Source: Leifsonia sp. NPDC080035 (lineage in GTDB: Bacteria > Actinomycetota > Actinomycetes > Actinomycetales > Microbacteriaceae). From it: 64,000 nucleotides of DNA. A model generated the notes under the pieces. That model did no database searches. It was not told where the DNA came from and saw only the letters and a program-made list of their open reading frames with translations. Shown here piece after piece: positions 21,997 through 31,444 of the stretch. The translations under genes and the position numbers were made by a program. Numbering within the stretch: position 1 is the stretch's first letter; the number at the start of each line of letters is the position of its first letter. The stretch spans positions 1 to 64,000 of the forward strand of contig NZ_CP157390.1 of NCBI RefSeq assembly GCF_040050925.1. Reading direction: 5' to 3'.

Positions 21997-23070
21997 CTAC
22001 ACGTTGAAGCGGAACTCCACCACGTCCCCGTCCTGCATGACGTAGTCCTTGCCCTCCATGCGGGCCTTGCCGCGGGAGCGGGCCTCGGCGACGCTGCCCG
22101 CGTCGACCAGGTCGTCGAAGGAGATGACCTCGGCCTTGATGAAGCCCTTCTCGAAGTCGGTGTGGATCACGCCGGCCGCCTGCGGGGCCTTCCAGCCCTT
22201 GTGGATGGTCCAGGCGCGCGACTCCTTCGGCCCCGCGGTGAGGTAGGTCTGCAGGCCGAGGGTGTCGAAGCCGATGCGGGCCAGCTGGTCCAGGCCCGAC
22301 TCCTCCTGGCCGGTTGAGGCGAGCAGCTCGGCGGCGTCGGCGGGGTCGAGGTCGATCAGCTCGGACTCCAGCTTCGCGTCCAGGAACACGGCCTGGGCGG
22401 GCGCGACCAGCGCGGCGAGCTCGGCGCGGCGGGACTCGTCGGTCAGCACGTCCTCGTCCACGTTGAACACGTAGATGAACGGCTTGGCCGTCAGCAGGCC
22501 GAGCTCCCTCACGGGCTCCAGGTCGATGTCGGAGGACGACAGCGGCTTGCCCGAGTTCAGGTACTCGATCGCGGCGCGGGCGGTCTCCAGGACCACCGGC
22601 TCCAGCTTCCGGCCCTTGACCTCCTTCTCGTAGCGCGTCTCGGCCTTCTCGAGGGTCTGCAGGTCGGCGAGGATGAGCTCGGTGTTGATCGTCTCCATGT
22701 CGCCGGCTGCGTCCACCTTGCCGGCGACGTGCACGACGTCCGGGTCGCTGAAGCCGCGCACCACCTGGGCGATCGCGTCCGCCTCGCGGATGTTCGCGAG
22801 GAACTTGTTGCCGAGGCCCTCGCCCTCGCTCGCACCCTTCACGATGCCGGCGATGTCGACGAATGACACCGGGGCGGGCAGGATGCGCTCGCTGCCGAAC
22901 AGCTCGGCGAGGGTGTCGAGCCGCGGGTCGGGCAGGTTCACCACGCCGACGTTCGGCTCGATCGTCGCGAACGGGTAGTTCGCGGCGAGCGCCGTGTTCT
23001 TGGTCAGGGCGTTGAAAAGGGTGGACTTGCCGACGTTGGGCAGGCCGACGATACCGATAGTGAGAGCCAC
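21997..23070 (-). CDS. ychF: Redox-regulated ribosome-associated ATPase YchF
   Basis: A 357-residue Obg-family P-loop protein. G1 is GLPNVGKSTLFNAL, the G3 region is FVDIAGIVKGASEGEGLGNKFL, and the altered G4 (FNVDED region) gives ATP rather than GTP preference in the family. The C-terminal TGS domain ends KDYVMQDGDVVEFRFNV. YchF binds ribosomes and affects oxidative-stress responses in other bacteria. The start is GTG at 23070, with TAGAAT eight bases upstream. Length is normal for the family. Confidence 0.95.
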   Translation of the reverse strand: MALTIGIVGLPNVGKSTLFNALTKNTALAANYPFATIEPNVGVVNLPDPRLDTLAELFGSERILPAPVSFVDIAGIVKGASEGEGLGNKFLANIREADAIAQVVRGFSDPDVVHVAGKVDAAGDMETINTELILADLQTLEKAETRYEKEVKGRKLEPVVLETARAAIEYLNSGKPLSSSDIDLEPVRELGLLTAKPFIYVFNVDEDVLTDESRRAELAALVAPAQAVFLDAKLESELIDLDPADAAELLASTGQEESGLDQLARIGFDTLGLQTYLTAGPKESRAWTIHKGWKAPQAAGVIHTDFEKGFIKAEVISFDDLVDAGSVAEARSRGKARMEGKDYVMQDGDVVEFRFNV

Positions 23071-23094
23071 GGTCGACCATTCTACCGGCCGTGG

Positions 23095-23841
23095 TCAGTC
23101 CTCCCTGCTGGCGCGGTAGCAGCGGGTGACGTACGGGAGCTCGATCCGCTCGGCGCCCGCCAGCTCGGGATGCTCGGCGTGCAGCCGGCGCAGGGACGCG
23201 ATCACGGCGGCCTGTGCGTCCGGGTCCTTCGTGATGAAGTAGCTGCGCGAGCGGGCGAGGTCGAGCAGGCCGTCGAGCGTGAGGGACTGCACCCAGTGCA
23301 CGGTGTGCCTCTCGAGCGGTCCGAACGGGGCAGCGAGCCGCGGTTCGTCGTCCTCGCCGAACGTCGCCTCCCCCGCGCCCATCAGCTCGCCGAGTTCGCG
23401 CACCCAGTCGACGCTCTCGTCCCTGTCGTTCCAGACCAGGCCGAGCCGACCGCCGGGGCGCAGGACCCGCGCGACCTCCGGGATGGCCCGCCGCGCATCC
23501 ACCCAGTGCCAGGCCTGCGCGGCGACGACGAGGTCGACGCTTCCGTCCGGGAGCGGGATGGACTCCGCCGCACCGACCCGCGCGTCCGCACCGGGCAGCC
23601 GCTCGCCCAGCACCCGCAGCATCTCCGGCGACGGGTCGACCGCGAACGTCTCGAGTCCGAGGCCGGCGAGCGCCGCGGTGAGCTTGCCGGTGCCGGCGCC
23701 GAGGTCGAGCACCGGGCCCTCGATCCCCTCGGCGAGCCAGGCGACCGCCTCGGCCGGGTAGCCGGGCCGCGCCGCGTCGTACACGTCGGCCGCGCGTTCG
23801 AACGCCGCCGCGTGCTCCTCCTTGTCCCGTCGCTCCTTCAT
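23095..23841 (-). CDS. Class I SAM-dependent methyltransferase
   Basis: A 248-residue methyltransferase of the UbiE/type-11 kind. Motif I is GPVLDLGAGTGKLTAALA, the acidic loop is FAVDPSPEML, motif post-I gives IPLPDGSVDLVVAAQAWHWVD, and motif III is VLRPGGRLGLVWNDRD. The C-terminal half resembles small-molecule methyltransferases. The substrate is unknown. The ATG at 23841 has TAGGGT seven bases upstream. It lies 24 bases upstream of ychF on the same strand and could contribute to its transcription. Confidence 0.87.
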   Translation of the reverse strand: MKERRDKEEHAAAFERAADVYDAARPGYPAEAVAWLAEGIEGPVLDLGAGTGKLTAALAGLGLETFAVDPSPEMLRVLGERLPGADARVGAAESIPLPDGSVDLVVAAQAWHWVDARRAIPEVARVLRPGGRLGLVWNDRDESVDWVRELGELMGAGEATFGEDDEPRLAAPFGPLERHTVHWVQSLTLDGLLDLARSRSYFITKDPDAQAAVIASLRRLHAEHPELAGAERIELPYVTRCYRASRED

Positions 23842-23848
23842 GCCACCG

Positions 23849-23854
23849 ACCCTA
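23849..23854 (-). promoter_or_regulatory. Leaderless -10 element
   Basis: TAGGGT on the minus strand, seven bases before the ATG at 23841. Confidence 0.4.
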
Positions 23855-23944
23855 GCCCCGCCCGGTCGCGGCCCCGTCGATGCGGATCAGGCGGCTCGGC
23901 GTGGCAGGCGAAGGGACGTCGGTGGGGCGTGCGAGCATGACGAC

Positions 23945-24526
23945 GTGCCACTGGATTTCACCGCCATCGACTTCGAGACCGCGAACTCCTCGGCGGCGTC
24001 CGCCTGTTCCGTCGGGCTGATCAAGGTGCGGGACGGCAAGGTCGTCGACCGCGCGGGCTGGCTCATCCAGCCGCCGTACGGACACGACCACTTCCAGGAG
24101 TGGAACGTGCGCATCCACGGCATCCAGCCCGAGGATGTGGTCGGCGCCGCGGGCTGGGTCGACCAGCTCGCCGACCTCGTCGAGTTCGCGGAGGACGACC
24201 ACCTCGTCGCGCACAACGCCGGCTTCGACATGGGCGTGATCCGCGCCGCCTGCGCCGCGACCTTCGTCGCCTGCCCCGAGTACCGCTACCTGTGCAGCCT
24301 GGCGGTCGCGCGCCGCACCTACCACCTGGAGTCGTACCGGCTGCCGGTGGCCGCGATGGCCGCCGGATTCGAGGACTTCCACCACCACGACGCGCTCGCC
24401 GACGCCGAGGCGTGCGCGGCCATCGTCATCCACGCCGCCCGCCGTCACGGCGCGGCGACGGTGGACGATCTCGCCGCCCTCACCGGCGCACGGGTCGGCC
24501 GAATCGGCGTGCCCGCCGCCGCCTGA
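23945..24526 (+). CDS. DEDDh 3'-5' exonuclease (Pol III epsilon-like)
   Basis: A 193-residue exonuclease. The Exo I motif is AIDFETAN, Exo II HNAGFDMGVI, and Exo III HHDALADAEACA, giving the complete D-E-D-D-h set. It is a stand-alone domain without polymerase or helicase parts. Such proteins trim DNA or RNA 3' ends. The GTG at 23945 places VPLDFTAIDFETAN at the N-terminus, right for the fold; longer in-frame starts overlap the upstream gene. It is followed 67 bases later by rmuC, so both may serve DNA maintenance. Confidence 0.82.
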   Translation: MPLDFTAIDFETANSSAASACSVGLIKVRDGKVVDRAGWLIQPPYGHDHFQEWNVRIHGIQPEDVVGAAGWVDQLADLVEFAEDDHLVAHNAGFDMGVIRAACAATFVACPEYRYLCSLAVARRTYHLESYRLPVAAMAAGFEDFHHHDALADAEACAAIVIHAARRHGAATVDDLAALTGARVGRIGVPAAA

Positions 24527-24593
24527 GGCGCCCTGTTGCGCCGATCCCGGCGTTCCTCCGCCCAGTGTCGGCGGCCCCTGCGAGACTGACCGC

Positions 24594-26024
24594 ATGGACA
24601 TCCTCGCCCTGCTCATCGGTCTCATCCTCGGCCTCCTCGTCGGCGCTGCCGGCGCGGGATTCGCCGTCGCGAAGCTGCTGCGCGGCCGCGCGATGGATGC
24701 GGTGCCCGCCGAGCCGGTGATCGACCCCGCGGTCGTCGCGGCCCGGCACGCCGCGGAGCTCGCCGAGGTGCGCGCGGCCGAGGCCGCCGTGCAGGCCGAG
24801 ATCCGTGCCGACCTCGCCGCGGCCGACGCGCGCCTGGATGCACTGCAGGCGCAGCTTCGCGACGCGCAAGAGCTGCACCGCGAGACGATCGAGCGCCACC
24901 GCGCCGAGGCGCAGGCCCAGGCGGAACGCGAGCGCGCCGAGAGCAAGGTGCTGCAGGCCCTTGCCCCGGTGCGCGAGAGCCTCACCGACATGCAGCGCAA
25001 GGTGGTGGAGCTGGAGACCCAGCGGCACCAGCAGCACGGCCAGCTCACCCAGCAGCTGCGTTCGGCGGCCGAGTCCGAGGAGCGCCTGCGCAGCACGGCC
25101 GAGGCGCTGGCCTCGGCGCTCCGCTCCAACAGCACGCGCGGCGTGTGGGGCGAGACGCAGCTGCGCAGCGTCGTGGAGGCGGCCGGGCTGATCGAGCGCG
25201 TGGACTTCGACCTGCAGTCCAGCATCCACTCCGAGTCCGGCGCGGGACGCCCGGACATGATCGTGCACCTGCCCGGTGGCAAGAGCATCGCGCTCGACGC
25301 GAAGGTGCCGTTCAACGCGTACCTCGAGGCGAGCCAGATCCCTGCGACCGCGACCGGCGCCGAGGGCGCACAGCGCGAGGCGCTGCTGAAGCAGCACGTG
25401 AAGGCCGTGCGCGACCACATCACGGCCCTCGGAAGCAAGGCGTACTGGACGGGCCTGGAGTCCTCCCCCGAGCTCGTGATCGCGTTCATCCCGAGCGAGT
25501 CGCTGGTCTCCTCGGCGCTCGAGGCCGACCCCTCCATCATGGAGTTCGCCTTCGGCAAGCGCGTCGCCCTGGCGTCCCCGGTCACCCTGTGGTCGGTGCT
25601 GAAGACCGTGGCGTTCAGCTGGCAGCAGGACGTGCTCACCCAGGAGGCCAAGCAGCTGTTCGACCTCAGCCGCACCCTGTACACGAGGCTCTCCACCACC
25701 GCGGGGCACATCGAGAAGCTGGGGCGGTCGCTGGAGCGCACCGTCAAGGACTACAACGGCTTCGTCGGCTCGTTCGAGCGCCAGGTGTTCCCGGCGGCGC
25801 GCAAGCTCAATGCGCTGGACGAGTCCAAGGTGATCGGCGTGCTCGAAGGGATCGAGGAGTCGCCGCGCGAGCTGACGGCGTTCGAGCTCGTGAGCGAGCT
25901 GGACCGGGACACCCGGGACCTCGAATCGCGCGACATGCACGGGATCGACAAGCTCGCGCTCGAAGAGCAGGAGCGCGCTCACGCGCACGACGGCGACGCC
26001 GAGTCCGAGTCCGGCGCCGCGTAA
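24594..26024 (+). CDS. rmuC: DNA recombination protein RmuC
   Basis: A 476-residue protein. Residues 1-28 are a membrane anchor (ILALLIGLILGLLVGAAGAGFAVAKLL), followed by a long coiled coil (about 45-170) rich in Ala, Glu, Arg and Gln. The nuclease-like PD-(D/E)XK core includes GVWGETQLRSVVEAAGL, GRPDMIVHLPGGKSIALDAKVPF, and ALGSKAYW. RmuC limits recombination at inverted repeats in E. coli. The length is usual. GAGACT lies six bases before the ATG, a weak leaderless candidate. Confidence 0.92.
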   Translation: MDILALLIGLILGLLVGAAGAGFAVAKLLRGRAMDAVPAEPVIDPAVVAARHAAELAEVRAAEAAVQAEIRADLAAADARLDALQAQLRDAQELHRETIERHRAEAQAQAERERAESKVLQALAPVRESLTDMQRKVVELETQRHQQHGQLTQQLRSAAESEERLRSTAEALASALRSNSTRGVWGETQLRSVVEAAGLIERVDFDLQSSIHSESGAGRPDMIVHLPGGKSIALDAKVPFNAYLEASQIPATATGAEGAQREALLKQHVKAVRDHITALGSKAYWTGLESSPELVIAFIPSESLVSSALEADPSIMEFAFGKRVALASPVTLWSVLKTVAFSWQQDVLTQEAKQLFDLSRTLYTRLSTTAGHIEKLGRSLERTVKDYNGFVGSFERQVFPAARKLNALDESKVIGVLEGIEESPRELTAFELVSELDRDTRDLESRDMHGIDKLALEEQERAHAHDGDAESESGAA

Positions 26025-26089
26025 CCCGCGTCGCTCACCGCGGGCACGTTGTCGCCCCACGCCGACCGAACCGAGGGCACGCGGCCCCG

Positions 26090-26156
26090 CTGACTGTGCC
26101 GGTTCGGTACGTCACGGCCCTGCTCGCGCAGGGACAGACGTACCGAAGGCCGTCAG
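26090..26156. terminator. Large imperfect hairpin between rmuC and glpX
   Basis: The core TTCGGTACGT (26103-26112) pairs perfectly with ACGTACCGAA (26138-26147). Bulged pairing extends out to CTGAC (26090) and GTCAG (26156). It lies between convergent gene ends and is likely a shared terminator. Confidence 0.5.
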
Positions 26157-26184
26157 TCGGGGTGCGTGCAGCACCGAACGCGCT

Positions 26185-27186
26185 CTAGAGCTGGTCCGGC
26201 TCCAGCCACTTCTCCGCCAGGTGGTCCGCCAGCACGCGCCGGATCGTTCCCGACTTCGAGCGCAGCACGATCGACTCGGTCTTGATGATCGGGCCCTTGC
26301 GTCGCACGCCCTCTACCAGACCGCCGTCCGTCACACCGGTCGCGACGAAGAAGGTGTTGTCCCCCTGCACGAGGTCGTCCGCACCGTAGATGCGGTCCAT
26401 GTCGAGGCCGGCCGCCTCGCCCTGCGCGCGCTCCGCGTCGTCCTTCGGCGCGAGCCGGCCCTGCATGAAGCCGCCGAGCGCCTTGATGGCGCACGCGGTC
26501 GTGATCCCCTCCGGGCTGCCGCCGATGCCGACGCACATGTCGATGCGCGACTCGTAGCGCGCCGCGTTGATGCCACCGGCCACGTCGCCGTCGAGCATCA
26601 GCCGGGTGCCGGCGCCGGCCGAGCGGATCTCCTCGATCAGGCCCTCGTGGCGCGGCCGGTCCAGCACCGCCACGCGGATCTCGCCGACCGGCTTGCCCTT
26701 GGCCTTCGCCAGCTCGCGGATGTTGTCGCCGATGGACTGCGACAGGTCCACGACCCCGCGTCCCTCCGGGCCGGTCACGATCTTGGACATGTAGAACACG
26801 CTCGACGCATCCAGCATCGTCCCGCGATCGGAGACGGCGATCACCGACAGCGCATTCTGCCGCCCCGCCGCCGTCAGCGAGGTGCCGTCGATCGGGTCCA
26901 CCGCGATGTCCACCGCGGGCCCCCGGCCGTTGCCGACGTGCTCGCCGTTGAACAGCATCGGGGCGTTGTCCTTCTCGCCCTCGCCGATGACGATGACGCC
27001 GTCGAAGTTCACCGTGCCCAGGAACTTGCGCATCGCGTCCACCGCCGCGCCGTCCGCCGCGTTCTTGTCTCCGCGGCCGATCCACGGGGTCGCCCGGATC
27101 GCCGCGGCCTCGGTCGCCCGGACCAGCTCCATGGCCAGGTTCCGGTCCGGATGCGTGAAGTGGGATGCGGTGTCGGTGCTGGTCAT
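26185..27186 (-). CDS. glpX: Class II fructose-1,6-bisphosphatase
   Basis: A 333-residue enzyme that removes the C1 phosphate from fructose 1,6-bisphosphate, a required step of gluconeogenesis. Motifs: IGRGDKNAADGAAVDAMR, VIGEGEKDNAPMLFNGE, and the lithium-sensitive phosphatase motif VDPIDGTSLTAAG; later GGSPEGITTACAIKALGG. The ATG at 27186 is preferred over upstream frames because GGGAGGAC lies just before it. It is divergent from the class II aldolase gene, which makes or uses its substrate. Confidence 0.93.
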   Translation of the reverse strand: MTSTDTASHFTHPDRNLAMELVRATEAAAIRATPWIGRGDKNAADGAAVDAMRKFLGTVNFDGVIVIGEGEKDNAPMLFNGEHVGNGRGPAVDIAVDPIDGTSLTAAGRQNALSVIAVSDRGTMLDASSVFYMSKIVTGPEGRGVVDLSQSIGDNIRELAKAKGKPVGEIRVAVLDRPRHEGLIEEIRSAGAGTRLMLDGDVAGGINAARYESRIDMCVGIGGSPEGITTACAIKALGGFMQGRLAPKDDAERAQGEAAGLDMDRIYGADDLVQGDNTFFVATGVTDGGLVEGVRRKGPIIKTESIVLRSKSGTIRRVLADHLAEKWLEPDQL

Positions 27187-27394
27187 GATGGGTCCTCCCG
27201 GACGAATCGAACGGCGTTGTCGACCGCCGGTCGGCGGCGCCCCCAGTGTATCCGCGCGCGCCTCGCCGCGGACCGGCCGCGCACGAACGTTCATCCCCTG
27301 TGCGCTCCCGGCTCACCCGCCGCGCAGGCACGCCACGCCCCGTCGCCGGGCACGCACCACCCGCGACGCCCGCGGCCGCCCCTGCCCGCCTCGG

Positions 27395-27400
27395 TATGAT
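27395..27400 (+). promoter_or_regulatory. -10 element of the fba promoter
   Basis: TATGAT is an excellent -10 hexamer; no matching -35 is visible. It would start an mRNA near 27407 with a leader of about 32 bases and an AGAGGAG ribosome site (27427-27433). Confidence 0.55.
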
Positions 27401-27438
27401 GAGAGCCGTTCGACACCTGAATTCCTAGAGGAGCTGCA

Positions 27439-28467
<1,029 letters not shown>

Positions 28468-28489
28468 CGGCGCGGGAGGGGGCGGCCGC

Positions 28490-29119
28490 GTGGCGGAGGA
28501 CGACAAGAGCCGGGACGGGCAGGGGGACGAACGCCCGCGCCCGCAGTTCGGCGAGCTCGCGCCTCCCGGCTGGAGCTGGCATCCGCCGCAGGACGCCGAC
28601 CGACTGGACACCGCGCGGCACAGCCCCGCCGCGTCCGAGCCGGAACCGGTCGCCCCTCCTCCCCCGTACGACCGCCCGGTCCCGCCGCAGCTGCGTGCGG
28701 CGGGACCGCGGTGGAACCTGACGTTCACCATCCTGCTGCTTGTCGGCGGCTTCTTCGGGATGACGTACTCGATCGGGACCCTGCAGGCGCTACCCGCCGC
28801 GATGGAGCTGCTGCACAGCACGCAGCACCTCGTCCCGTTCACCGCCGACCCGTCCGTCGGGTCGCTGATCACCGGCGGGTCGATCGCGATGGCGGCGATC
28901 TGGGCCGTCTCGCTCGGCGTGACGATCTGGCTGCTCGTGCAGAAGCGGCTCTCGTTCTACGTCCCGCTGATCGCCGGCGTGGTCGCACTGATCACCCTGT
29001 TCGTGATCGTGGGGATCGTGCTCGCCACCGACCCGGTGCTGCTCGACTTCTACAGCGGCGTCGGCCCGGCGACCCCGGTGCCGACCGCCCCCAGCACGCC
29101 ACCGGCCACCACGACCTGA
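28490..29119 (+). CDS. Membrane protein with proline-rich N-terminus
   Basis: A 209-residue protein. Residues 1-75 are soluble, acidic then Pro-rich (PEPVAPPPPYDRPVPPQ) and contain the motif PQFGELAPPGWSWHPP. Three membrane helices follow (about 81-105, 132-155, 161-185), then a Pro/Thr tail. Similar proteins with a FGE-APPGW motif occur in Microbacteriaceae (I recall DUF6264, not certain). It lies 22 bases after fba and starts with GTG, so it is probably read through from it. The function is unknown. Confidence 0.7.
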   Translation: MAEDDKSRDGQGDERPRPQFGELAPPGWSWHPPQDADRLDTARHSPAASEPEPVAPPPPYDRPVPPQLRAAGPRWNLTFTILLLVGGFFGMTYSIGTLQALPAAMELLHSTQHLVPFTADPSVGSLITGGSIAMAAIWAVSLGVTIWLLVQKRLSFYVPLIAGVVALITLFVIVGIVLATDPVLLDFYSGVGPATPVPTAPSTPPATTT

Positions 29120-29135
29120 CGCCCGGTCCCCCCGC

Positions 29136-29199
29136 CATCGGTTCCGGAGTTGTTCACGCGACACGCCGTGCCGCACCGTGAACAACTCCGGAACCGATG
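29136..29199. repeat. Perfect 23-bp palindrome between convergent genes
   Basis: Arms at 29136-29158 and 29177-29199 are perfectly complementary over 23 bases around an 18-base loop. The inner arm sequence TCCGGAGTTGTTCACGC is shared with the palindrome at 42591, and a variant at 53728. It may be both a dispersed repeat and a bidirectional terminator. Confidence 0.85.
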
Positions 29200-29231
29200 A
29201 CAGCCGGGGTCCGCGGCGCCGGGGTGCCGTG

Positions 29232-30104
29232 TCAGGCCGCGGCGTCCCGCTCCCGCGCCTCGGCGAGCCCCTGCGCCAGCGGAGTCGTCGGGCGGCCGAT
29301 CAGCTCGGAGAGCGTCGGCGTCGCCTCGGCGAGCGCACCTTCGCGGATGTTGCCGTCGAGCGCCACCACGAAGCCCGCGGTGCCCTCGTCGAGTCCGGCG
29401 GCGGTGAGGATGCGCGCGTGCTCCTCGGGGCTCACCGACCGGTACGAGACCTCGCGGCCGAGGAGGTCGCCGATCGCGGCGGCCAGGTCGTCGAACGTCC
29501 AGGCCACGTCACCGGAGAGCTCGTAGACGGCTCCCTCGTGCCCGTCGCCGACGAGCACCTCCGCCGCGGCCTCCGCGTAGTCCTTGCGCGACGCGCTGGC
29601 GACTCTGCCCTCGCCCGCGCTGCCGACCAGCTCACCGCTCGCCGCGGCCGTATCCACCTGGCCGGCGTAGTTCTCGGTGTACCAGTTGTTACGCAGGATG
29701 GTGACGGGTAGGCCGGAGGCGGCGAGGATGCGCTCGGTCTCCGCGTGCTCGGGCGCCAGCACGAGGTCCGTGTCGGTTGCACGCGGCGCGCTCGTGTAGA
29801 CGAGCCGGCCGACACCGGCACGGGCGGCGGCCTCGATCGCGTTGCGGTGCTGTTCCACGCGCTTGCCCACCTCGGAGCCGGACACCAGCAGCAGGGCGGA
29901 GGCGTCCGCGAACGCCGCATCCAGCGTCTCCGGCTTCTCGAAGTCGATGACGGCGGTCTGGACGCCGCGGGCCGCGAACGGGGCGAGACGCTCGGCGCTG
30001 CGGCCCGCGGCACGGATCTCCGCCGCGGGGACGCCGCGCTCGAGGAGGGCATCGACGGTGAGGCGGCCCAGGTGGCCGGTGGCTCCGGTGACGACGATGG
30101 TCAT
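29232..30104 (-). CDS. NmrA-like NAD(P)H-binding oxidoreductase (QorB-like)
   Basis: A 290-residue atypical short-chain reductase. The dinucleotide motif is VTGATGHLGRLTVDALL at the N-terminus, followed by GRSAERLAPFAARGVQTAVIDF and LLLVSGSEVGKRVEQHRNAIEAA. ILRNNWYTENYAG is the substrate-region motif of the quinone oxidoreductase 2/azoreductase group. It probably reduces quinones or senses the NADP/NADPH ratio. An AGGAAA ribosome site precedes the ATG. It is divergent from the HxlR-PP2C gene, the usual arrangement of HxlR regulators and their oxidoreductase targets. Confidence 0.85.
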   Translation of the reverse strand: MTIVVTGATGHLGRLTVDALLERGVPAAEIRAAGRSAERLAPFAARGVQTAVIDFEKPETLDAAFADASALLLVSGSEVGKRVEQHRNAIEAAARAGVGRLVYTSAPRATDTDLVLAPEHAETERILAASGLPVTILRNNWYTENYAGQVDTAAASGELVGSAGEGRVASASRKDYAEAAAEVLVGDGHEGAVYELSGDVAWTFDDLAAAIGDLLGREVSYRSVSPEEHARILTAAGLDEGTAGFVVALDGNIREGALAEATPTLSELIGRPTTPLAQGLAEARERDAAA

Positions 30105-30173
30105 GTGTGTGTTTCCTTTCGGTCGGTCACGATCGCCAACCCGCGTCCCGCCGCGAAACTTCCCGGTCGAAGG

Positions 30174-30195
30174 TACCCACTTTTTGGTAAGTTAC
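30174..30195. promoter_or_regulatory. Probable HxlR operator
   Basis: TACC-N8-GGTA (30174-30189) overlaps the palindrome GTAA-G-TTAC (30187-30195) in the gap between the oxidoreductase and HxlR-PP2C genes. GTAAGTTAC-like sites are typical of HxlR-family operators. TAAGTT could serve as the -10 of a leaderless transcript from 30200. Confidence 0.55.
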
Positions 30196-30199
30196 TGAC

Positions 30200-31387
30200 G
30201 TGGACACCAGATTCCCGTCCCTGAACGGCTTCGGATTCACGGACGGCGTGCTCCCCTCGGAGTGCCCGTCCCGCATCGTACTGAATCACGTGACCAGCAC
30301 CTGGGGGGTGCTGGTGCTCGTCGCGCTCTCGCAGAGCGAGTTGCGCTGGGGCGAGCTGCGGCGCACCGTGCAGGGCATCAGCGAGAAGATGCTCGCCCAG
30401 ACGCTGCGCACGCTGGAGAAGGACGGCTTCGTGCTCCGCTCGCCGCAGCCGACCATCCCGCCGCGGGTCGACTACAGCCTGACCGCCCGCGGTCGGGCGC
30501 TCACCGAGCACCTGCTCCCCCTGATGGGCTGGATCGCGGACAACGCCGACGACATCCTCTCCGGCGAACCCCCGGCGGAGCCGGCGCCGCTCGGCTTCGC
30601 GACCGGGCAGGCGTCCGTCAGCGGCGACTACCGCGAGGGCAACGAGGACTCGCTGTACACCTCCGCCTGGTCCGCATTCGTCGCCGACGGCGTGGGCGGC
30701 CACGCGGCAGGGGAGGTCGCCTCGGCGACCGTGGCCATCCGCCTGGCCTCGATGCTCGATGCGACGGAGGGGCGCGTGCCGGGCGAGGAGCGCCTGCGCG
30801 AGCTGATCGCCGTCGCCAATGCCGACCTCGCCCTGCGGGTGCGCGTCGATCCGGCGCTCGCGGGGATGGCGACCACGCTCGTCGGCGTCTTCTCCGACGG
30901 CACGCGGGTGTACGTCGCCCACACCGGCGACTCGCGCGCCTACCGGCTGCGGGCCGGATCGCTCGAGCAGGTCACGCAGGACGACTCCCTCGTCCGCGAG
31001 CTCCTGGCCTCCGGCGTGATCGGCGAGGCGGACGTGCCCGACCATCCGTTGCGGTCGGTCGTGACCCACGTGCTCGGAGGGGACGCGGAGGACGCGGCGG
31101 CGCTGCACGTCGCCGCGGAGGAGGCGCGTGGCGGCGACCGCTGGCTGCTCGCCAGCGACGGGCTCACCGACTACGTGCCGATCCCGCTCGTCGCGGAGAC
31201 GCTGAGCGCCGCCGCGAATCCGCAGGATGCCGCGGACGCACTCATCGCACTGGCGCTGGAGCACCGGGCGCGGGACAACATCTCGGTCGTGGTGGCGGAC
31301 GTCGTGGAGCTGCCGGAGGCGCCGGAGTACCGGCCGGCGTTCGGGGGCTCGGCCGCCGCCGACCCCGCCGCATCCCGCGCCCTCTGA
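30200..31387 (+). CDS. HxlR winged-helix regulator fused to PP2C phosphatase
   Basis: A single 395-residue open frame. Residues about 20-112 are an HxlR DNA-binding domain: SECPSR with C22 at the usual redox-cysteine place, LRWGELRRTVQGISEKMLAQTLRTLEKDGFV, and IPPRVDYSLTARGRAL. Residues about 136-370 are a PP2C Ser/Thr phosphatase with every metal-binding motif: GNED (147-150), DGVGGH (163-168), HTGDSRAYRL (241-250), ASDGLTD (318-324) and ARDNIS (357-362). Each part has its family's full length, with a linker of about 20 residues. No stop or frame change separates them. It probably binds the site between itself and the oxidoreductase gene. The phosphatase substrate is unknown. Confidence 0.9.
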   Translation: MDTRFPSLNGFGFTDGVLPSECPSRIVLNHVTSTWGVLVLVALSQSELRWGELRRTVQGISEKMLAQTLRTLEKDGFVLRSPQPTIPPRVDYSLTARGRALTEHLLPLMGWIADNADDILSGEPPAEPAPLGFATGQASVSGDYREGNEDSLYTSAWSAFVADGVGGHAAGEVASATVAIRLASMLDATEGRVPGEERLRELIAVANADLALRVRVDPALAGMATTLVGVFSDGTRVYVAHTGDSRAYRLRAGSLEQVTQDDSLVRELLASGVIGEADVPDHPLRSVVTHVLGGDAEDAAALHVAAEEARGGDRWLLASDGLTDYVPIPLVAETLSAAANPQDAADALIALALEHRARDNISVVVADVVELPEAPEYRPAFGGSAAADPAASRAL

Positions 31388-31415
31388 GTCCGGGATGCCG
31401 CAGCCACCGGCTGGT

Positions 31416-31436
31416 AATGCCAGCAATGCTGGTATT
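31416..31436. promoter_or_regulatory. Palindrome overlapping the acyltransferase -10
   Basis: AATGCCAGCA (31416-31425) and TGCTGGTATT (31427-31436) form a 10-bp inverted repeat with one mismatch. It overlaps the -10 element at 31433, a position at which a bound repressor would block transcription. Confidence 0.45.
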
Positions 31437-31438
31437 CT
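31433..31438 (+). promoter_or_regulatory. Leaderless -10 element
   Basis: TATTCT lies exactly six bases before the GTG at 31445. Confidence 0.5.
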
Positions 31439-31444
31439 CCCCCG

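Noticed and set aside
21836..23080. A minus-strand frame starting ATG-GTC-GAC just before ychF
   Set aside because: Out of frame with YchF and Arg/Gly-rich; the GTG at 23070 in the YchF frame is the real start.
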